Shown: positions 36,448-45,026, numbered from the stretch's first letter. The stretch: 64,000 nt of DNA from Planctomycetota bacterium (GCA_016220085.1 JACRIN010000023.1:35173-99172), one strand, 5' to 3'. The notes: a model not told the origin generated them from the sequence alone. Translations and numbers: made by a program.

Positions 36448-37737
36448 ATGTACCGGCTGATGTTGCTCTCGCTGCCGCTTGCACTGGCGTTCGCCGCGCC
36501 GACCGCGCGTGCACAGTCGCCTTACGAACGCGACGTCGCGTTCGCGCTCGACGAGCTCGAGAAGCAGTGCGGCTCCTTCTTCGCGACGAAGTCGATCGAC
36601 TGGAAGGCGGTCCGCAAGGAGTTCGGTGCGTCGGCCAAGTCGATCAAGACGGATCGGGAGCACTTGGTGCTCTTGACGCGGCTGCTCGCGCGACTGGAGG
36701 ACGGCCACGCGACGGTGACCGCGACCGAGAAGACGAAGGACGTCAAGTGGCCTGACGAGCCCGAGCCGACCGGCGCGGGCATCTTCTGGTGCCGTAGCGG
36801 CAAGAAGATCCTCCTGAAGTCGGTTTGGAACGAAGCCGCCGAGCTCGGGCTCCAACCGGGCATGCAAGTCGTCAAGGTCGACGGCAAACCGGTGGACAAA
36901 TGGCTCGACGCGCGGATCGCGGCGTTCCGCGATCGCTATTCGTTCTCGACCGATCACCAGGCGTTCTTCTGGACGTGCCACCGCGGACTCGCGTTCCCCA
37001 AGGGCACGCGGTTGGAGCTCGAGCTCGAGAAGCTCGACGGCAAGAAGAAGAAGTGCACGTTGACCTACGTGCAGGGCAAGCCCGGCCGCTGGGGACCCGC
37101 GGTGTTCCCGCCGAACCTCGAGACCAAGGGCGACATCACGTTCGGCCTGCTGAAGTCCGGCAACGCCTACGTGCACGTGCGTCGCTCGCCCGACGACCTG
37201 CCGGCGCAAATCGACGTCGCGCTCGCCGCGGTCGGCGCGGCGCCGGGCATGGTGCTCGACTTCCGCGCCAACTCGGGCGGCGGTTTCGACCACGAGGACT
37301 TCATGGGACGGTTCGTGCCCGCGGGCGAGAAGCTCGTCGGCGACGTCACCTACGAGAGCCGCGGTCCGCACCCGTACGGTGGGAAGCTCGTCGTCCTCGT
37401 CGACGGCACGGTGCTGAGCGCCGGCGAGACCGCGTCGGGCGTCTTCAAGGAAGACGGACGCGCGTACATGCTCGGCGAGAGCCCGACCGCCGGCATGTCG
37501 TCGCAGAAGACGACGATCGAGCTGCCGTCCGGGCTGTTCGGGCTCTACGTCTCCGTCCGCTCCAACAAGCACCGCTTCAACGGCGGTCGCGGCATCGAGG
37601 GCATCGGCGTGATCCCGCACGAGCTCGTCGCGTTCGAAGCGAAGGACCTCGCGGCCGGTGTCGACACGCTGATCCGACGCGCCGACGAGCTGCTCGCGAA
37701 GTTCCCCGCGGACAAGGTGCCGTTCAAGACGCGCTGA
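36448..37737 (+). CDS. Exported S41-family (C-terminal processing/tricorn-like) peptidase
   Basis: The protein has 429 residues with a clear signal peptide (MYRLMLLSLPLALAFAAPTARA). A PDZ-like region (LGLQPGMQVVKVDGKPVDKW) precedes the S41 core. The core has MVLDFRANSGGGFDHEDFMG, LVVLVDGTVLSAGETASGVF with the candidate nucleophile Ser in LSAGE, and GESPTAGMSSQKTTIELPSG, the region of the catalytic lysine. A periplasmic endopeptidase role is likely. Length and motif order fit S41 proteins. It is followed 93 bases later by a POT-family transporter on the same strand, which could take up peptides it releases; this link is inference. Confidence 0.9.
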   Translation: MYRLMLLSLPLALAFAAPTARAQSPYERDVAFALDELEKQCGSFFATKSIDWKAVRKEFGASAKSIKTDREHLVLLTRLLARLEDGHATVTATEKTKDVKWPDEPEPTGAGIFWCRSGKKILLKSVWNEAAELGLQPGMQVVKVDGKPVDKWLDARIAAFRDRYSFSTDHQAFFWTCHRGLAFPKGTRLELELEKLDGKKKKCTLTYVQGKPGRWGPAVFPPNLETKGDITFGLLKSGNAYVHVRRSPDDLPAQIDVALAAVGAAPGMVLDFRANSGGGFDHEDFMGRFVPAGEKLVGDVTYESRGPHPYGGKLVVLVDGTVLSAGETASGVFKEDGRAYMLGESPTAGMSSQKTTIELPSGLFGLYVSVRSNKHRFNGGRGIEGIGVIPHELVAFEAKDLAAGVDTLIRRADELLAKFPADKVPFKTR

Positions 37738-37830
37738 CGGCGGCGGTTCGCCGAGCGGGCGACGTTCGGAACGCGTCGCACGCGGGTTCGCGCTGGCGCT
37801 CCGCGAGCTCGGGTGCTCGACTCGCGCTCC

Positions 37831-39186
37831 ATGGCCGACACCACGAGCACCTGGAGGTTCCCGCGCGCGTTCTGGGTCGCCAACGGCTCGGAGCTCTGCG
37901 AGCGGGCGGCGTACTACGGCACGTTCATCGCGCTGCGCACATATCTGATTCGCGTCGTCGGCCTCGACGACGTGCAGGCAGGGCTGGTCGCGGGCGTGTT
38001 CGGCGCGCTCGTATACCTGCTCTCGTTCTTCACCGGGGCGATTACCGACCGCGTCGGCTTTCGCAAGGCGTTGATGCTCGCGTTCGGGCTGCTGACGGTC
38101 GGGTACGGGGCGCTGGCGCTCGTGAGCACGCTCGCGCCGGTTCTTGGCTCGTTGTTCCTGATCGTCGTCGGCGGCGCTTTCATCAAGCCGGCGATCACCG
38201 GCACCGCGACGCAGTGTTCCGACGACACGAATCGCGCCCGGGCGTTCAGCATCTTCTACATGGTGGTGAACATCGGCTCGTTCACCGGCAAGACGATCGT
38301 CGCGCCGATTCGGATCGAGCTCGGCGTCGCGAACGTGCCGTACTTCTCGGCGGCGGCGTCGTTCGTTGCGCTCGTGTTGATCGCACTGTTCTTCCGACCG
38401 CAGGAACAGGCCGTCGCGCGACCGCGCAGCTTGCAAGAGACGCTCGCCGGCATGGCGACCGTCGTGCGCAACGTGCGCTTCACAGCGTTGATCCTCATCA
38501 CCGCGGGCTTTTGGGCGGTGCAGGGCCAGCTCTACGGCTCGATGCCCGACTACGTGCTGCGCATGGCGGGCGAGGCCTACAAGCCGGAGTGGTACGCGAA
38601 CGTCAATCCGCTGATCGTCGTGCTCTGCGTCGTCGGGGTCACGCAGCTCGTCGCGAAGTGGAAACCGGAGAACTCGATCACGATCGCGATGATCCTGATC
38701 CCGTGCTCGGCGCTGTTGATGTCGGCGTCGAGCCTCTTCAGCGGCCCGGTCGACTTGCTCGGCATCGCGGTGCACCCGATCACGCTGATGTTGGTGATCG
38801 GCATCGCCGTCCAAGGTTTCGCCGAGTGCTTCATCAGCCCGAAGTACCTCGAGTTCGCGTCCAAGCAGGCGCCGGCCGGCCGCGAGGCGCTCTACCTCGG
38901 CTATGCCCACCTCAACACGTTCTTCGCGTGGTTGATCGGCCTGCCGTTCGGCGGCTACCTGCTCCAGGAGTACTGCCCGGATCCATCGACGCTCTCCGAA
39001 ACCGAGCACGCGGCCCACACGGCGTGGCTCGCGGGTCGAGGCGCGATGCCGGCGGCGTACGAGCACGCGCACTGGATCTGGTACGCGTTCGCGGGCGTCG
39101 GAGCCGTCGCGCTCGTCGCGATGATCGTCTTCGTCGTCGTCACGCGACGACTCGACGCGCGCCGACTCGACACGCGACGGGCCTGA
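37831..39186 (+). CDS. POT/PTR-family proton-coupled oligopeptide transporter (MFS)
   Basis: The protein has 451 residues from the ATG at 37831 (MADTTSTWRFPRAFWVANGS). The hallmark SELCERAAYYG (ExxER) of POT transporters lies in helix 1. It is followed by YLLSFFTGAITDRVGFRKAL, GGAFIKPAITGTATQCSDD and FSIFYMVVNIGSFTGK, all typical of the family. About 12 hydrophobic segments are visible. It imports di- or tripeptides or related compounds with protons across the inner membrane. A GTG at 37813 in the same frame would add six residues. Co-orientation with the S41 protease upstream suggests linked peptide use. Confidence 0.92.
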   Translation: MADTTSTWRFPRAFWVANGSELCERAAYYGTFIALRTYLIRVVGLDDVQAGLVAGVFGALVYLLSFFTGAITDRVGFRKALMLAFGLLTVGYGALALVSTLAPVLGSLFLIVVGGAFIKPAITGTATQCSDDTNRARAFSIFYMVVNIGSFTGKTIVAPIRIELGVANVPYFSAAASFVALVLIALFFRPQEQAVARPRSLQETLAGMATVVRNVRFTALILITAGFWAVQGQLYGSMPDYVLRMAGEAYKPEWYANVNPLIVVLCVVGVTQLVAKWKPENSITIAMILIPCSALLMSASSLFSGPVDLLGIAVHPITLMLVIGIAVQGFAECFISPKYLEFASKQAPAGREALYLGYAHLNTFFAWLIGLPFGGYLLQEYCPDPSTLSETEHAAHTAWLAGRGAMPAAYEHAHWIWYAFAGVGAVALVAMIVFVVVTRRLDARRLDTRRA

Positions 39187-40281
39187 TCAGACGCGCAGGA
39201 AGATCCGCGCGCGGTACAAGAGCCACAGCAAGAGCCAGCGCAGCGCGAGTCCGCCGCTCGCGACCAGCGCGGGATGGAGTTTCAGCGCGCCGCGACCGTC
39301 GAGCAGGAAACGCGCCAGCGCGTCGAAGTCGACGAACGCCTGCAGGAGGTAGATCGTGATCGCGTTCGCGCCGATCACTTCGAGGAAGAACGCGCCGCGT
39401 TCTGAGCGCCAGACGTCGAACACGAGATGGAACCCCGCGACCAGGGCGAAGCTCCACCCCGCGCACCACAACGTGAACGAGCTCGTCCACAGGTTCTTGT
39501 TGATCGGGAAGTCGAGCGACCAGAGCCAACCGAGGCCGAAGCACGCGAGCGCCCACAGCGCGAGCCGACCGACGCGCGCCGCGCCCGAGCGTCGACCGTC
39601 GCGAAGCTCCTCCCCCGCCACCGTGCCGAGCAACGCGGTGCCGATCGCCGGCAGCGTCGCGAGCAGCCCCTCGGGATCGCGTACTTCGCGATGGAGCCGG
39701 CCCGGCAGGAACTCTCGATCGAGCCAGTCGGTCAGCGTCGCTCCGGGCTCGAGGTTCCCCGCGCCGAAGCCGGGCACCGGCACGAACCGCAGCGCGAGCC
39801 AGTACCCGACGAGCAGCGCGCCCACCCATGCGAGCCGCGCGCGCACCGTGCGTGTGCCGAGCACGATCCACGCCGCGCACATCCAAGCGAGCCCGATCCG
39901 CCCGAGCACGCTCGCGCAGCGCAGCGTCGCGAAGTCGAACTTCAAGAGCCCGTTGTAGACGAGTCCGAGCAGCACGAGCACGAGCCCGCGGCGCAGCGCG
40001 TGCACCGCCAACGTGCGATCGCTCGCGCCGAGCTCGCGGCGCTTCGCGAACGAAAGCGGCAGCGACGCGCCGGCGACGAAGAGGAACAGCGGGAAGATCA
40101 GGTCCCAGAGGTGGAAGCCGTGCCACTCGACGTGCTCGGTTTGCGCCTTCGCGCCGTCCAGCCACGCCCAGTCGTTCGAATCGGCCCACGCACCGACGAT
40201 CGCGCCGCCGCCGATGATCCAGAGCATGTCGAAGCCGCGCAACGCGTCGAGCGAGCGCAGGCGACCGCTCGCCGCGTTCAT
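39187..40281 (-). CDS. Heparan-alpha-glucosaminide N-acetyltransferase-like membrane acyltransferase (DUF5009/NagX-like)
   Basis: The protein has 364 residues. The ATG at 40281 overlaps the upstream stop by 4 bases. The family signature is RLRSLDALRGFDMLWIIGGG at the N-terminus, followed by WHGFHLWDLIFPLFLFVAGA with the probable catalytic histidine, and about ten transmembrane helices. Such enzymes acetylate amino sugars across the membrane using cytoplasmic acetyl-CoA. The coupled upstream gene encodes a PIG-L deacetylase lipoprotein, so the pair may deacetylate and re-acetylate amino-sugar material in the envelope. The catalytic direction and substrate are inferred. Confidence 0.88.
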   Translation of the reverse strand: MNAASGRLRSLDALRGFDMLWIIGGGAIVGAWADSNDWAWLDGAKAQTEHVEWHGFHLWDLIFPLFLFVAGASLPLSFAKRRELGASDRTLAVHALRRGLVLVLLGLVYNGLLKFDFATLRCASVLGRIGLAWMCAAWIVLGTRTVRARLAWVGALLVGYWLALRFVPVPGFGAGNLEPGATLTDWLDREFLPGRLHREVRDPEGLLATLPAIGTALLGTVAGEELRDGRRSGAARVGRLALWALACFGLGWLWSLDFPINKNLWTSSFTLWCAGWSFALVAGFHLVFDVWRSERGAFFLEVIGANAITIYLLQAFVDFDALARFLLDGRGALKLHPALVASGGLALRWLLLWLLYRARIFLRV

Positions 40282-41237
40282 CGCTTCGCTTCCGCGTTGG
40301 TGCCGGCGGACGCGCCGTAGGTCCTCGACTCGAACTGCGGTTCGGCGAGACGCCGGAAGAGCTCGGTCGCCGCGGCGACGTCCGTTTCGCTCTCGGTCCC
40401 CCACAGCGCGAAGTCCTCGCGCTCGCCGCGGTTCATCGCGAGCTGCATCGTGCCCTGCGACTTGTGCGCGGCGATCTCCCAGTTGACGACGACGCGGTAG
40501 TCGAGCTTCGACTGGAATCCGAAGCTCTGCGTGCGATCGAAGTGGAACGTCGGCGCGGGCAGCTCGACGCCGTCGGGTTCGTTCGGCGACGCGCTCGATT
40601 GGCTCGGCGAGCTCACCGAGCCGATCAACAGCGCCGGTCGCCGCGCCGCGGGCCGGGCGAGCACCGCATCGCGCGCCAGCCGCGTCGCTGCTTGATGGTG
40701 CGCGTGCGTCGCCGCGGTCGGCCGCAGCGCGAAGACGAAGTCGTACGGTTCCTCCGCGAGGGTGCGAGCGAGCGCCGCGCGGATCCGCGCGAGATCCCAG
40801 ACGCGCGCGTCGGACCCGAGCACCTCGTCGAGGTCGGTCGTGTAGCGATGGTCCTGCTCCGCGAGGAACTCGATGCGCCGCACGCCGAGCACGCGCGCGC
40901 CTTCGATCAGCTCGCGCCGACGGATCGCGGGCAGCTCGGCGCGGCCGACGCGCTCGTCGGTGAGCTCGACGCCGTAGATCCGCTCGGCGAGCGTCGCGTA
41001 CTTGAAGCCGCCCTCGCCGTTGGTGATCACGAGCACGTCGCAGACGCCGTCGAGGTGCGTCGTCAGCTTGTAGAGCGCGCCGGCGAACGCGGTCTCGTCA
41101 TCGGGGTGCGCGATCACGACGAGCACGCGCGGCCCGAGCGCGCCGGAGCGCTCGGTGACCCGTTCGCGCGCGGACGACCCGCCGACGGCGGCGCAGCTCG
41201 CGACCCAGAGCAGGAGACACGCGGCGAAAAGACGCAT
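40278..41237 (-). CDS. PIG-L-family deacetylase lipoprotein
   Basis: The protein has 319 residues. The signal peptide ends in WVASC (C15), a lipobox. The PIG-L zinc motif VVIAHPDDETAFAG (H44, D46, D47) is present, with THAHHQAATRLARD supplying the further histidine ligand. YGVELTDERV and RRIEFLAEQDHRYTTDLDEV are family regions. It is a zinc-dependent N-deacetylase, probably of GlcNAc-type sugars, located in the periplasm. It is the first gene of a coupled pair with the NagX-like acyltransferase. The upstream spacer to 41716 contains an 18-base repeat array. Confidence 0.92.
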   Translation of the reverse strand: MRLFAACLLLWVASCAAVGGSSARERVTERSGALGPRVLVVIAHPDDETAFAGALYKLTTHLDGVCDVLVITNGEGGFKYATLAERIYGVELTDERVGRAELPAIRRRELIEGARVLGVRRIEFLAEQDHRYTTDLDEVLGSDARVWDLARIRAALARTLAEEPYDFVFALRPTAATHAHHQAATRLARDAVLARPAARRPALLIGSVSSPSQSSASPNEPDGVELPAPTFHFDRTQSFGFQSKLDYRVVVNWEIAAHKSQGTMQLAMNRGEREDFALWGTESETDVAAATELFRRLAEPQFESRTYGASAGTNAEAKR

Positions 41238-41348
41238 CGCTCCACGATACGGGCGCAGGCCGAGATCTCCAGCCGCGCAGCCGCCTCTGGAACGTGCTGA
41301 CGATCCCCGCGGCCTGCGCTGGAATCCGCCGGCGCCAGCGCCGGCGTA

Positions 41349-41490
41349 TCGCCGCCTGACGTCGCGCCGCCTGTTCACCTCGCGCGATCGCGTGGGCCCG
41401 CGCCGCGGCCTGAGCTCGCGCCGCGGCCTGACCTCGCGCCGCGGCCTGACCTCGCGTGGCCGCTTGGGCTCGCGCGACCGCGTGGGCCCG
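41349..41490. repeat. Minisatellite of 18-base units
   Basis: About eight head-to-tail units of 18 bases are visible in the spacer 41238-41680. Units include CGCCGCGGCCTGACCTCG twice exactly, CGCCGCGGCCTGAGCTCG, CGTGGCCGCTTGGGCTCG, CGCGATCGCGTGGGCCCG and CGCGACCGCGTGGGCCCG. Every unit ends in CG and keeps phase. Because 18 is a multiple of three, open frames on both strands show six-residue repeats, but none has a gene-like start. The rest of the spacer shows nothing else apart from the marR promoter at its right end. Confidence 0.8.
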
Positions 41491-41680
41491 CGCGTCGCCG
41501 GACCGCGCTCGCTCCCGCTCGGACTTTCGACGCACGCCGCACCCCGGATCGCGCGCGCCTCCGTTCCGCGCGCGAGCGCCCCGACATGAGCTCGAACGTC
41601 ACCGGCCAGCGTTCGAACGCCTGTTGTCGACGGCCAAAGTTCCTCCATCCGGCAGCGGAGGGGTTTTTCGACGCCGATAG

Positions 41681-41709
41681 TTGACTAGTCATGCAATCGC
41701 GCCGATACT
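41681..41709 (+). promoter_or_regulatory. Sigma-70-type promoter of marR with overlapping palindromic operator
   Basis: TTGACT (41681-41686), 17 bases, then GATACT (41704-41709) makes a good housekeeping promoter. Transcription would begin at about 41716-41717, that is at the ATG, so the mRNA is probably leaderless; no ribosome site is visible. The -35 box is part of the palindrome TGACTAGTCA (41682-41691). Its 12-base form TTGACTAGTCAT recurs in the opposite orientation at the start of the downstream DoxX gene. A MarR dimer bound here would block RNA polymerase, giving autorepression. Confidence 0.72.
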
Positions 41710-41716
41710 GCCCTGC

Positions 41717-42232
41717 ATGTCCGCCCAAGCTCGCTCCCGCCGCAAGTCCGCCGCACCGGCCGTTCGCAGCGTCGCTCAGGAACTGAAGCAGTCCCGGCCG
41801 TTCCGCTCGCTCGCGCAGGAGGCGCTGCTCGCGGTGATGGTCACCAGCGATCGGCTGGCGTCGCGCCTCGATCGCGAGCTCGCCGCCGCCGGCGACATCA
41901 CGCGCCAGCAGTACAACGTGCTGCGGATCCTGCGCGGCGCCGGCGCGGAAGGGCTGCCCACCTTGGAGATCGCCGAGCGCATGATCGAGCGCACGCCCGG
42001 CGTCACCCGGTTGCTCGATCGGCTCGAGCTCAAGGGCTGGATCGAGCGCCAGCGCTCCGCCGAGGACCGCCGGCAGGTGCGCTGCAAAGTCAGCCGTTCC
42101 GGGCTCGCGTTGCTCGCGCGCCTCGACGCGATCGTCGACGAGTTCGACGACCTGCCCGACAGCGCGTTCGGCGACGCCGAGCTGCGAGAGCTGATCCGCA
42201 TGCTCGACGCGCTCCGGGCGCTCTATCCCTAA
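41717..42232 (+). CDS. MarR-family transcriptional regulator
   Basis: The protein has 171 residues from the ATG at 41717 (MSAQARSRRKSAAPAVRSVA). The MarR fold is clear: ALLAVMVTSDRLASRLDREL, ITRQQYNVLRILRGAG, LPTLEIAERMIERTPGVTRL (recognition helix) and the wing LELKGWIERQRSAEDRRQVR, with a C-terminal dimerisation helix. It lies 70 bases upstream of a DoxX-family gene. The same palindrome sits in both promoters, so it probably represses itself and doxX and is released by a small ligand or oxidant. There are no conserved redox cysteines apart from one in VRCKVS. Confidence 0.93.
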   Translation: MSAQARSRRKSAAPAVRSVAQELKQSRPFRSLAQEALLAVMVTSDRLASRLDRELAAAGDITRQQYNVLRILRGAGAEGLPTLEIAERMIERTPGVTRLLDRLELKGWIERQRSAEDRRQVRCKVSRSGLALLARLDAIVDEFDDLPDSAFGDAELRELIRMLDALRALYP

Positions 42233-42302
42233 AGACCGCCGCGCGGACACGTCGTCCGCGCGATCGAAGAAACGAACGATCCACGCCCTTTCGGTACAAC
42301 AC

Positions 42303-42314
42303 ATGACTAGTCAA
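42303..42314 (+). promoter_or_regulatory. Palindromic operator at the DoxX start codon
   Basis: ATGACTAGTCAA overlaps the ATG of the DoxX gene and is the exact reverse complement of TTGACTAGTCAT in the marR promoter. The core TGACTAGTCA is a perfect 10-base palindrome, a size and symmetry typical of MarR operators. A weak -10-like TACAAC lies just upstream (42294-42299). Binding here would cover the transcription start. Confidence 0.65.
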
Positions 42315-42794
42315 GCACTGACACGACAAGCAACCCGCCCGACGACCTCGCTGCTCTCGAAGGTCTTCGCCACCCACGACGACCTCGGCCTGCCGGTCGC
42401 GCGCCTCGCGCTCGCCGTCGTGCTCTGGCCGCACGGCGCGCAGAAGCTGCTCGGGTGGTTCGGCGGCTACGGCTGGGCCGGAACGATGGGCTACTTCACC
42501 GACACGATCGGCGTGCCGACTCCGCTGGCCGCCGGACTGATCCTGCTCGAGTTCTTCGGGCCGATCTTCCTGCTGTTCGGGTTCCTCACCCGCCCGGTCG
42601 CTCTCGGAGTCATCGGCCTGATGCTCGGCGCGATCACCACCGTGCACGCCCAGCACGGCTTCTTCATGAACTGGTTCGGCGCGCAGCAAGGCGAGGGCTT
42701 CGAGTACCACCTCCTGGTGATCGGCCTCGCCGCGGTGCTTGCGTTGCGCGGCGGCGGCAGCTTCGCGCTCGACCGCAAGTTCGTCGGCCGCTGA
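42303..42794 (+). CDS. DoxX-family membrane protein
   Basis: The protein has 163 residues. Four transmembrane segments show the DoxX pattern: LPVARLALAVVLWPHGAQKL, LLGWFGGYGWAGTMGYF, PLAAGLILLEFFGPIFLLFG and VALGVIGLMLGAITTVHAQH, ending with YHLLVIGLAAVLALRGGGS. DoxX-like proteins are linked with thiol or quinone redox stress and often sit beside MarR regulators. It is under a likely shared operator with the upstream MarR gene. The first residues (MTSQ) are encoded by the operator itself, so an internal start cannot be excluded. Confidence 0.92.
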   Translation: MTSQALTRQATRPTTSLLSKVFATHDDLGLPVARLALAVVLWPHGAQKLLGWFGGYGWAGTMGYFTDTIGVPTPLAAGLILLEFFGPIFLLFGFLTRPVALGVIGLMLGAITTVHAQHGFFMNWFGAQQGEGFEYHLLVIGLAAVLALRGGGSFALDRKFVGR

Positions 42795-42935
42795 GTTCGT
42801 GTGAAGGCATCGGCCGGACGGTCCCGTCGAGGGATCGCTCCTTCGCGGGTCCCCAAGCCCGTCGCACCGAGCGCGCTCGCCGCGAACGGCGCGGCCGCTG
42901 CCCTCACGCGCGCTGCGCCCGGTGCGTCGGCCGCG

Positions 42936-42962
42936 CCGGGTGCGCCGGGTGCGCCGGGTGCG
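42936..42962. repeat. Short 9-base tandem repeat
   Basis: CCGGGTGCG is repeated about three times in the convergent spacer between the DoxX gene and lipA (42795-43008). No gene or terminator is evident in that spacer. Confidence 0.6.
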
Positions 42963-43008
42963 CCCGTTGCGACGGCCGCGCTCGGCGAAAGGGCTGTGCG
43001 CTCGCGAG

Positions 43009-44010
43009 CTACGACTGCGCACGACGCTCGCGCACGAGGCGGGCGGCGAAGAACTCGCCCGCCTTGTAGCTCGATCGCACCAACGGGCCGGACGCGACGT
43101 AGCGGAAGCCGAGTTGCTCGCCGAGCTTCTGGTATGCGAGAAAGCGATCGGGATGCACGTACTCGCGCACCGGCGCGTGGTTCTCGGTCGGACGCAGATA
43201 CTGGCCGAGCGTCAGGAAGTCGACTTCCGCCGCGCGCAGCCGTTCGAGGCTCTCGACGATCTCTTCGTGCGTCTCGCCGACGCCGAGCATCAGCGACGAC
43301 TTCGTGAAGACCTTGCCGTCGAGCTGTTTCGCGCCGCGCAAGGTCTTCAGCGAGCGTTCGAACGAGCAGCGCGGATCGCGGATCCTGCGCTGGAGTCGAT
43401 CGACGACCTCGACGTTGTGCCCGAGCACGTCGGGCCCCGCCGCCATCAACGTCGCGAGCGAGTCGCCCTGGTAGTCCGGGATCAGCGTCTCGACGATCGT
43501 CCGCGGGGCGAGCTCGCGCACCCTGCGAATGCACTCCGCGTAGTGCGCGGAGCCGCCGTCGGCGAGGTCGTCGCGATCGACGCTGGTGATCACCACGTAG
43601 GCGAGCTTCATCGCGGCGACCGCCTGCCCGACGTGCAGCGGCTCGTCGGGATCCGGCGGCGCCGCGCGATCGACGGTCTTCACCGCGCAGAAGCGACAAC
43701 GCCGCGTGCACTCGTCGCCGAGCACCATCAACGTCATCGTCGCGTGCTCGCCTTTCCAACACTCGCCGACGTTCGGGCAGCGCGCTTCCTGACAGACCGT
43801 GTTCAGCTTCAACGACTCGGTCAGCGCCTTCAGCTTCGCGTAGCCCTCGCCTCCGGGCAGCGGGACCTTCAGCCACGCCGGCTTCGGCGTGCGCACGGGC
43901 ACCGACGCTGACTTCGGCGTGCTCACGGGAACGCCGGCGGGCGTTTCGGAGCTCCAGGCCGGATTCACGGATGCGTCGGCGGCGGCCTCGTCGGGTCGTT
44001 TGTGGCTCAT
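43009..44010 (-). CDS. lipA: Lipoyl synthase
   Basis: The protein has 333 residues from the ATG at 44010 (MSHKRPDEAAADASVNPAWS). Both iron-sulfur motifs are complete. The auxiliary cluster motif is CQEARCPNVGEC (CX4CX5C). The radical SAM motif is CTRRCRFCAV (CX3CX2C). VITSVDRDDLADGGSAHYAE and LMLGVGETHEEIVESLERLR are typical LipA segments, and the C-terminal RSSYKAGEFF supplies the serine that ligates the auxiliary cluster. It inserts sulfur into octanoyl groups on E2 proteins, so it serves the E2 encoded at 25674-27416. The N-terminal about 50 residues are a Pro/Ser/Val-rich extension. Confidence 0.97.
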   Translation of the reverse strand: MSHKRPDEAAADASVNPAWSSETPAGVPVSTPKSASVPVRTPKPAWLKVPLPGGEGYAKLKALTESLKLNTVCQEARCPNVGECWKGEHATMTLMVLGDECTRRCRFCAVKTVDRAAPPDPDEPLHVGQAVAAMKLAYVVITSVDRDDLADGGSAHYAECIRRVRELAPRTIVETLIPDYQGDSLATLMAAGPDVLGHNVEVVDRLQRRIRDPRCSFERSLKTLRGAKQLDGKVFTKSSLMLGVGETHEEIVESLERLRAAEVDFLTLGQYLRPTENHAPVREYVHPDRFLAYQKLGEQLGFRYVASGPLVRSSYKAGEFFAARLVRERRAQS

Positions 44011-44221
44011 GCGCGCGATTCTCGCAGCGCGCGAGTTTACCAGATGCGGCGGAGCGACGAACACCGGTCGCCGGCGCCCGGGGGGAGCGCGGCGAGCGCG
44101 GCGAGCGTGAGCAAGCCGGCCCACGGCGCTCGTGCAGAGCTCGCTCCGCGCGCCACGCGCCGCGTCGATCGAACCACCGCGCGCTCCCGCGGGATCGCGC
44201 GATCGATTCGTTCACACGCGC

Positions 44222-44479
44222 TCAGAGCTCGCGAGTCAGCCGCGTGCGCAGGCGCGCCAACACCTCGGCGTCGGCGGGCGCGCGCAAGTTGAGCTCGCGT
44301 TGCAGCGCCTTGACCGCTTCGGCGAAACGACCACCGAAGCGTGCGCACACGTCGCACCCGGTGACGTGCGACTCGATCTGCGCGCGGCGCGCGGCGTCGA
44401 GCTCGCCGTCGAAGTAGCTCGAAAGGTCGGTGAGCACCTCACTGCAGCGCATCCCGCCGACTTCGCGATCAGGCAACAT
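44222..44479 (-). CDS. Zinc-finger anti-sigma factor
   Basis: The protein has 85 residues. The ATG at 44479 overlaps the sigma gene's end by 11 bases. The zinc anti-sigma motif is complete: CSEVLTDLSSYFDGELDAAR, then HVTGCDVCARF, giving the H-x3-C-x2-C arrangement. No membrane segment follows, so it is a short soluble ZAS-type anti-sigma factor. It binds and silences the ECF sigma factor encoded just upstream, possibly in a redox-dependent way. An internal ATG at 44452 is an alternative start. Confidence 0.88.
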   Translation of the reverse strand: MLPDREVGGMRCSEVLTDLSSYFDGELDAARRAQIESHVTGCDVCARFGGRFAEAVKALQRELNLRAPADAEVLARLRTRLTREL

Positions 44480-45026
44480 GGTCGACCCCCCTGACGAACG
44501 CCGCGAACTTCAGGCGCGCGCGGTGCAAGCGGCTCTTGTGCGCGGGCACGCTGGTGCCGGCGATGCGCGCGGCTTCCTCCGCGGAGAGCTCGGCGACGTC
44601 GCGCAGCACGATCGCTTCGCGGTCCTCGGCGCTGAGGCTCTCGAAGGCGCGCATGATCTCGTCGCGTTGTTCGAAGGTGTTCATCGGGTCGGTGGTCGGC
44701 TCCGAGCCGAGGCCTGCGGTTCTTCCGAGCTCGACGAGCGAGCCCATCTCCGCGGGCTCGCCGGAGCGCTTGCGATGTTGCCGATAAACCGCGTGTCGCG
44801 CGATCGAGAGCAGCCACGCCCGCGCGGATTCGTCACCGCGGAAGCCCGCCGCCGAGCGCCACGCGGCGAGAAACGTCTCCTGAAGCGCGTCCTCGGCGCG
44901 CGCGACGTCGACCTCCAGGGTCTTGATCACGCGCCAGACCGCGAACTCGTGACGCTCGACGAATCGCTCGAACGCGGCGCGATCGCCGCGCGCCGCAGCC
45001 GCGAGCAACTCGACGTCGCCGTTCAC
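44469..45026 (-). CDS. ECF-type RNA polymerase sigma factor
   Basis: The protein has 185 residues from a GTG at 45026, which overlaps the upstream stop as GTGA. An ATG at 45053 in the same frame is less likely. Region 2 is seen in LLAAAARGDRAAFERFVERH and VDVARAEDALQETFLAAWRS. Region 4 is in LSAEDREAIVLRDVAELSAE and EAARIAGTSVPAHKSRLHRA. It directs transcription to stress or envelope genes and is controlled by the overlapping anti-sigma gene downstream. The three genes DUF2892, sigma and anti-sigma form one operon. Confidence 0.93.
   Translation of the reverse strand: MNGDVELLAAAARGDRAAFERFVERHEFAVWRVIKTLEVDVARAEDALQETFLAAWRSAAGFRGDESARAWLLSIARHAVYRQHRKRSGEPAEMGSLVELGRTAGLGSEPTTDPMNTFEQRDEIMRAFESLSAEDREAIVLRDVAELSAEEAARIAGTSVPAHKSRLHRARLKFAAFVRGVDHVA

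Noticed and set aside
41349..41490. Coding sequence for a six-residue-repeat protein
   Set aside because: Both strands are open only because the unit is 18 bases; no ribosome site, start or flanking domain supports a gene.
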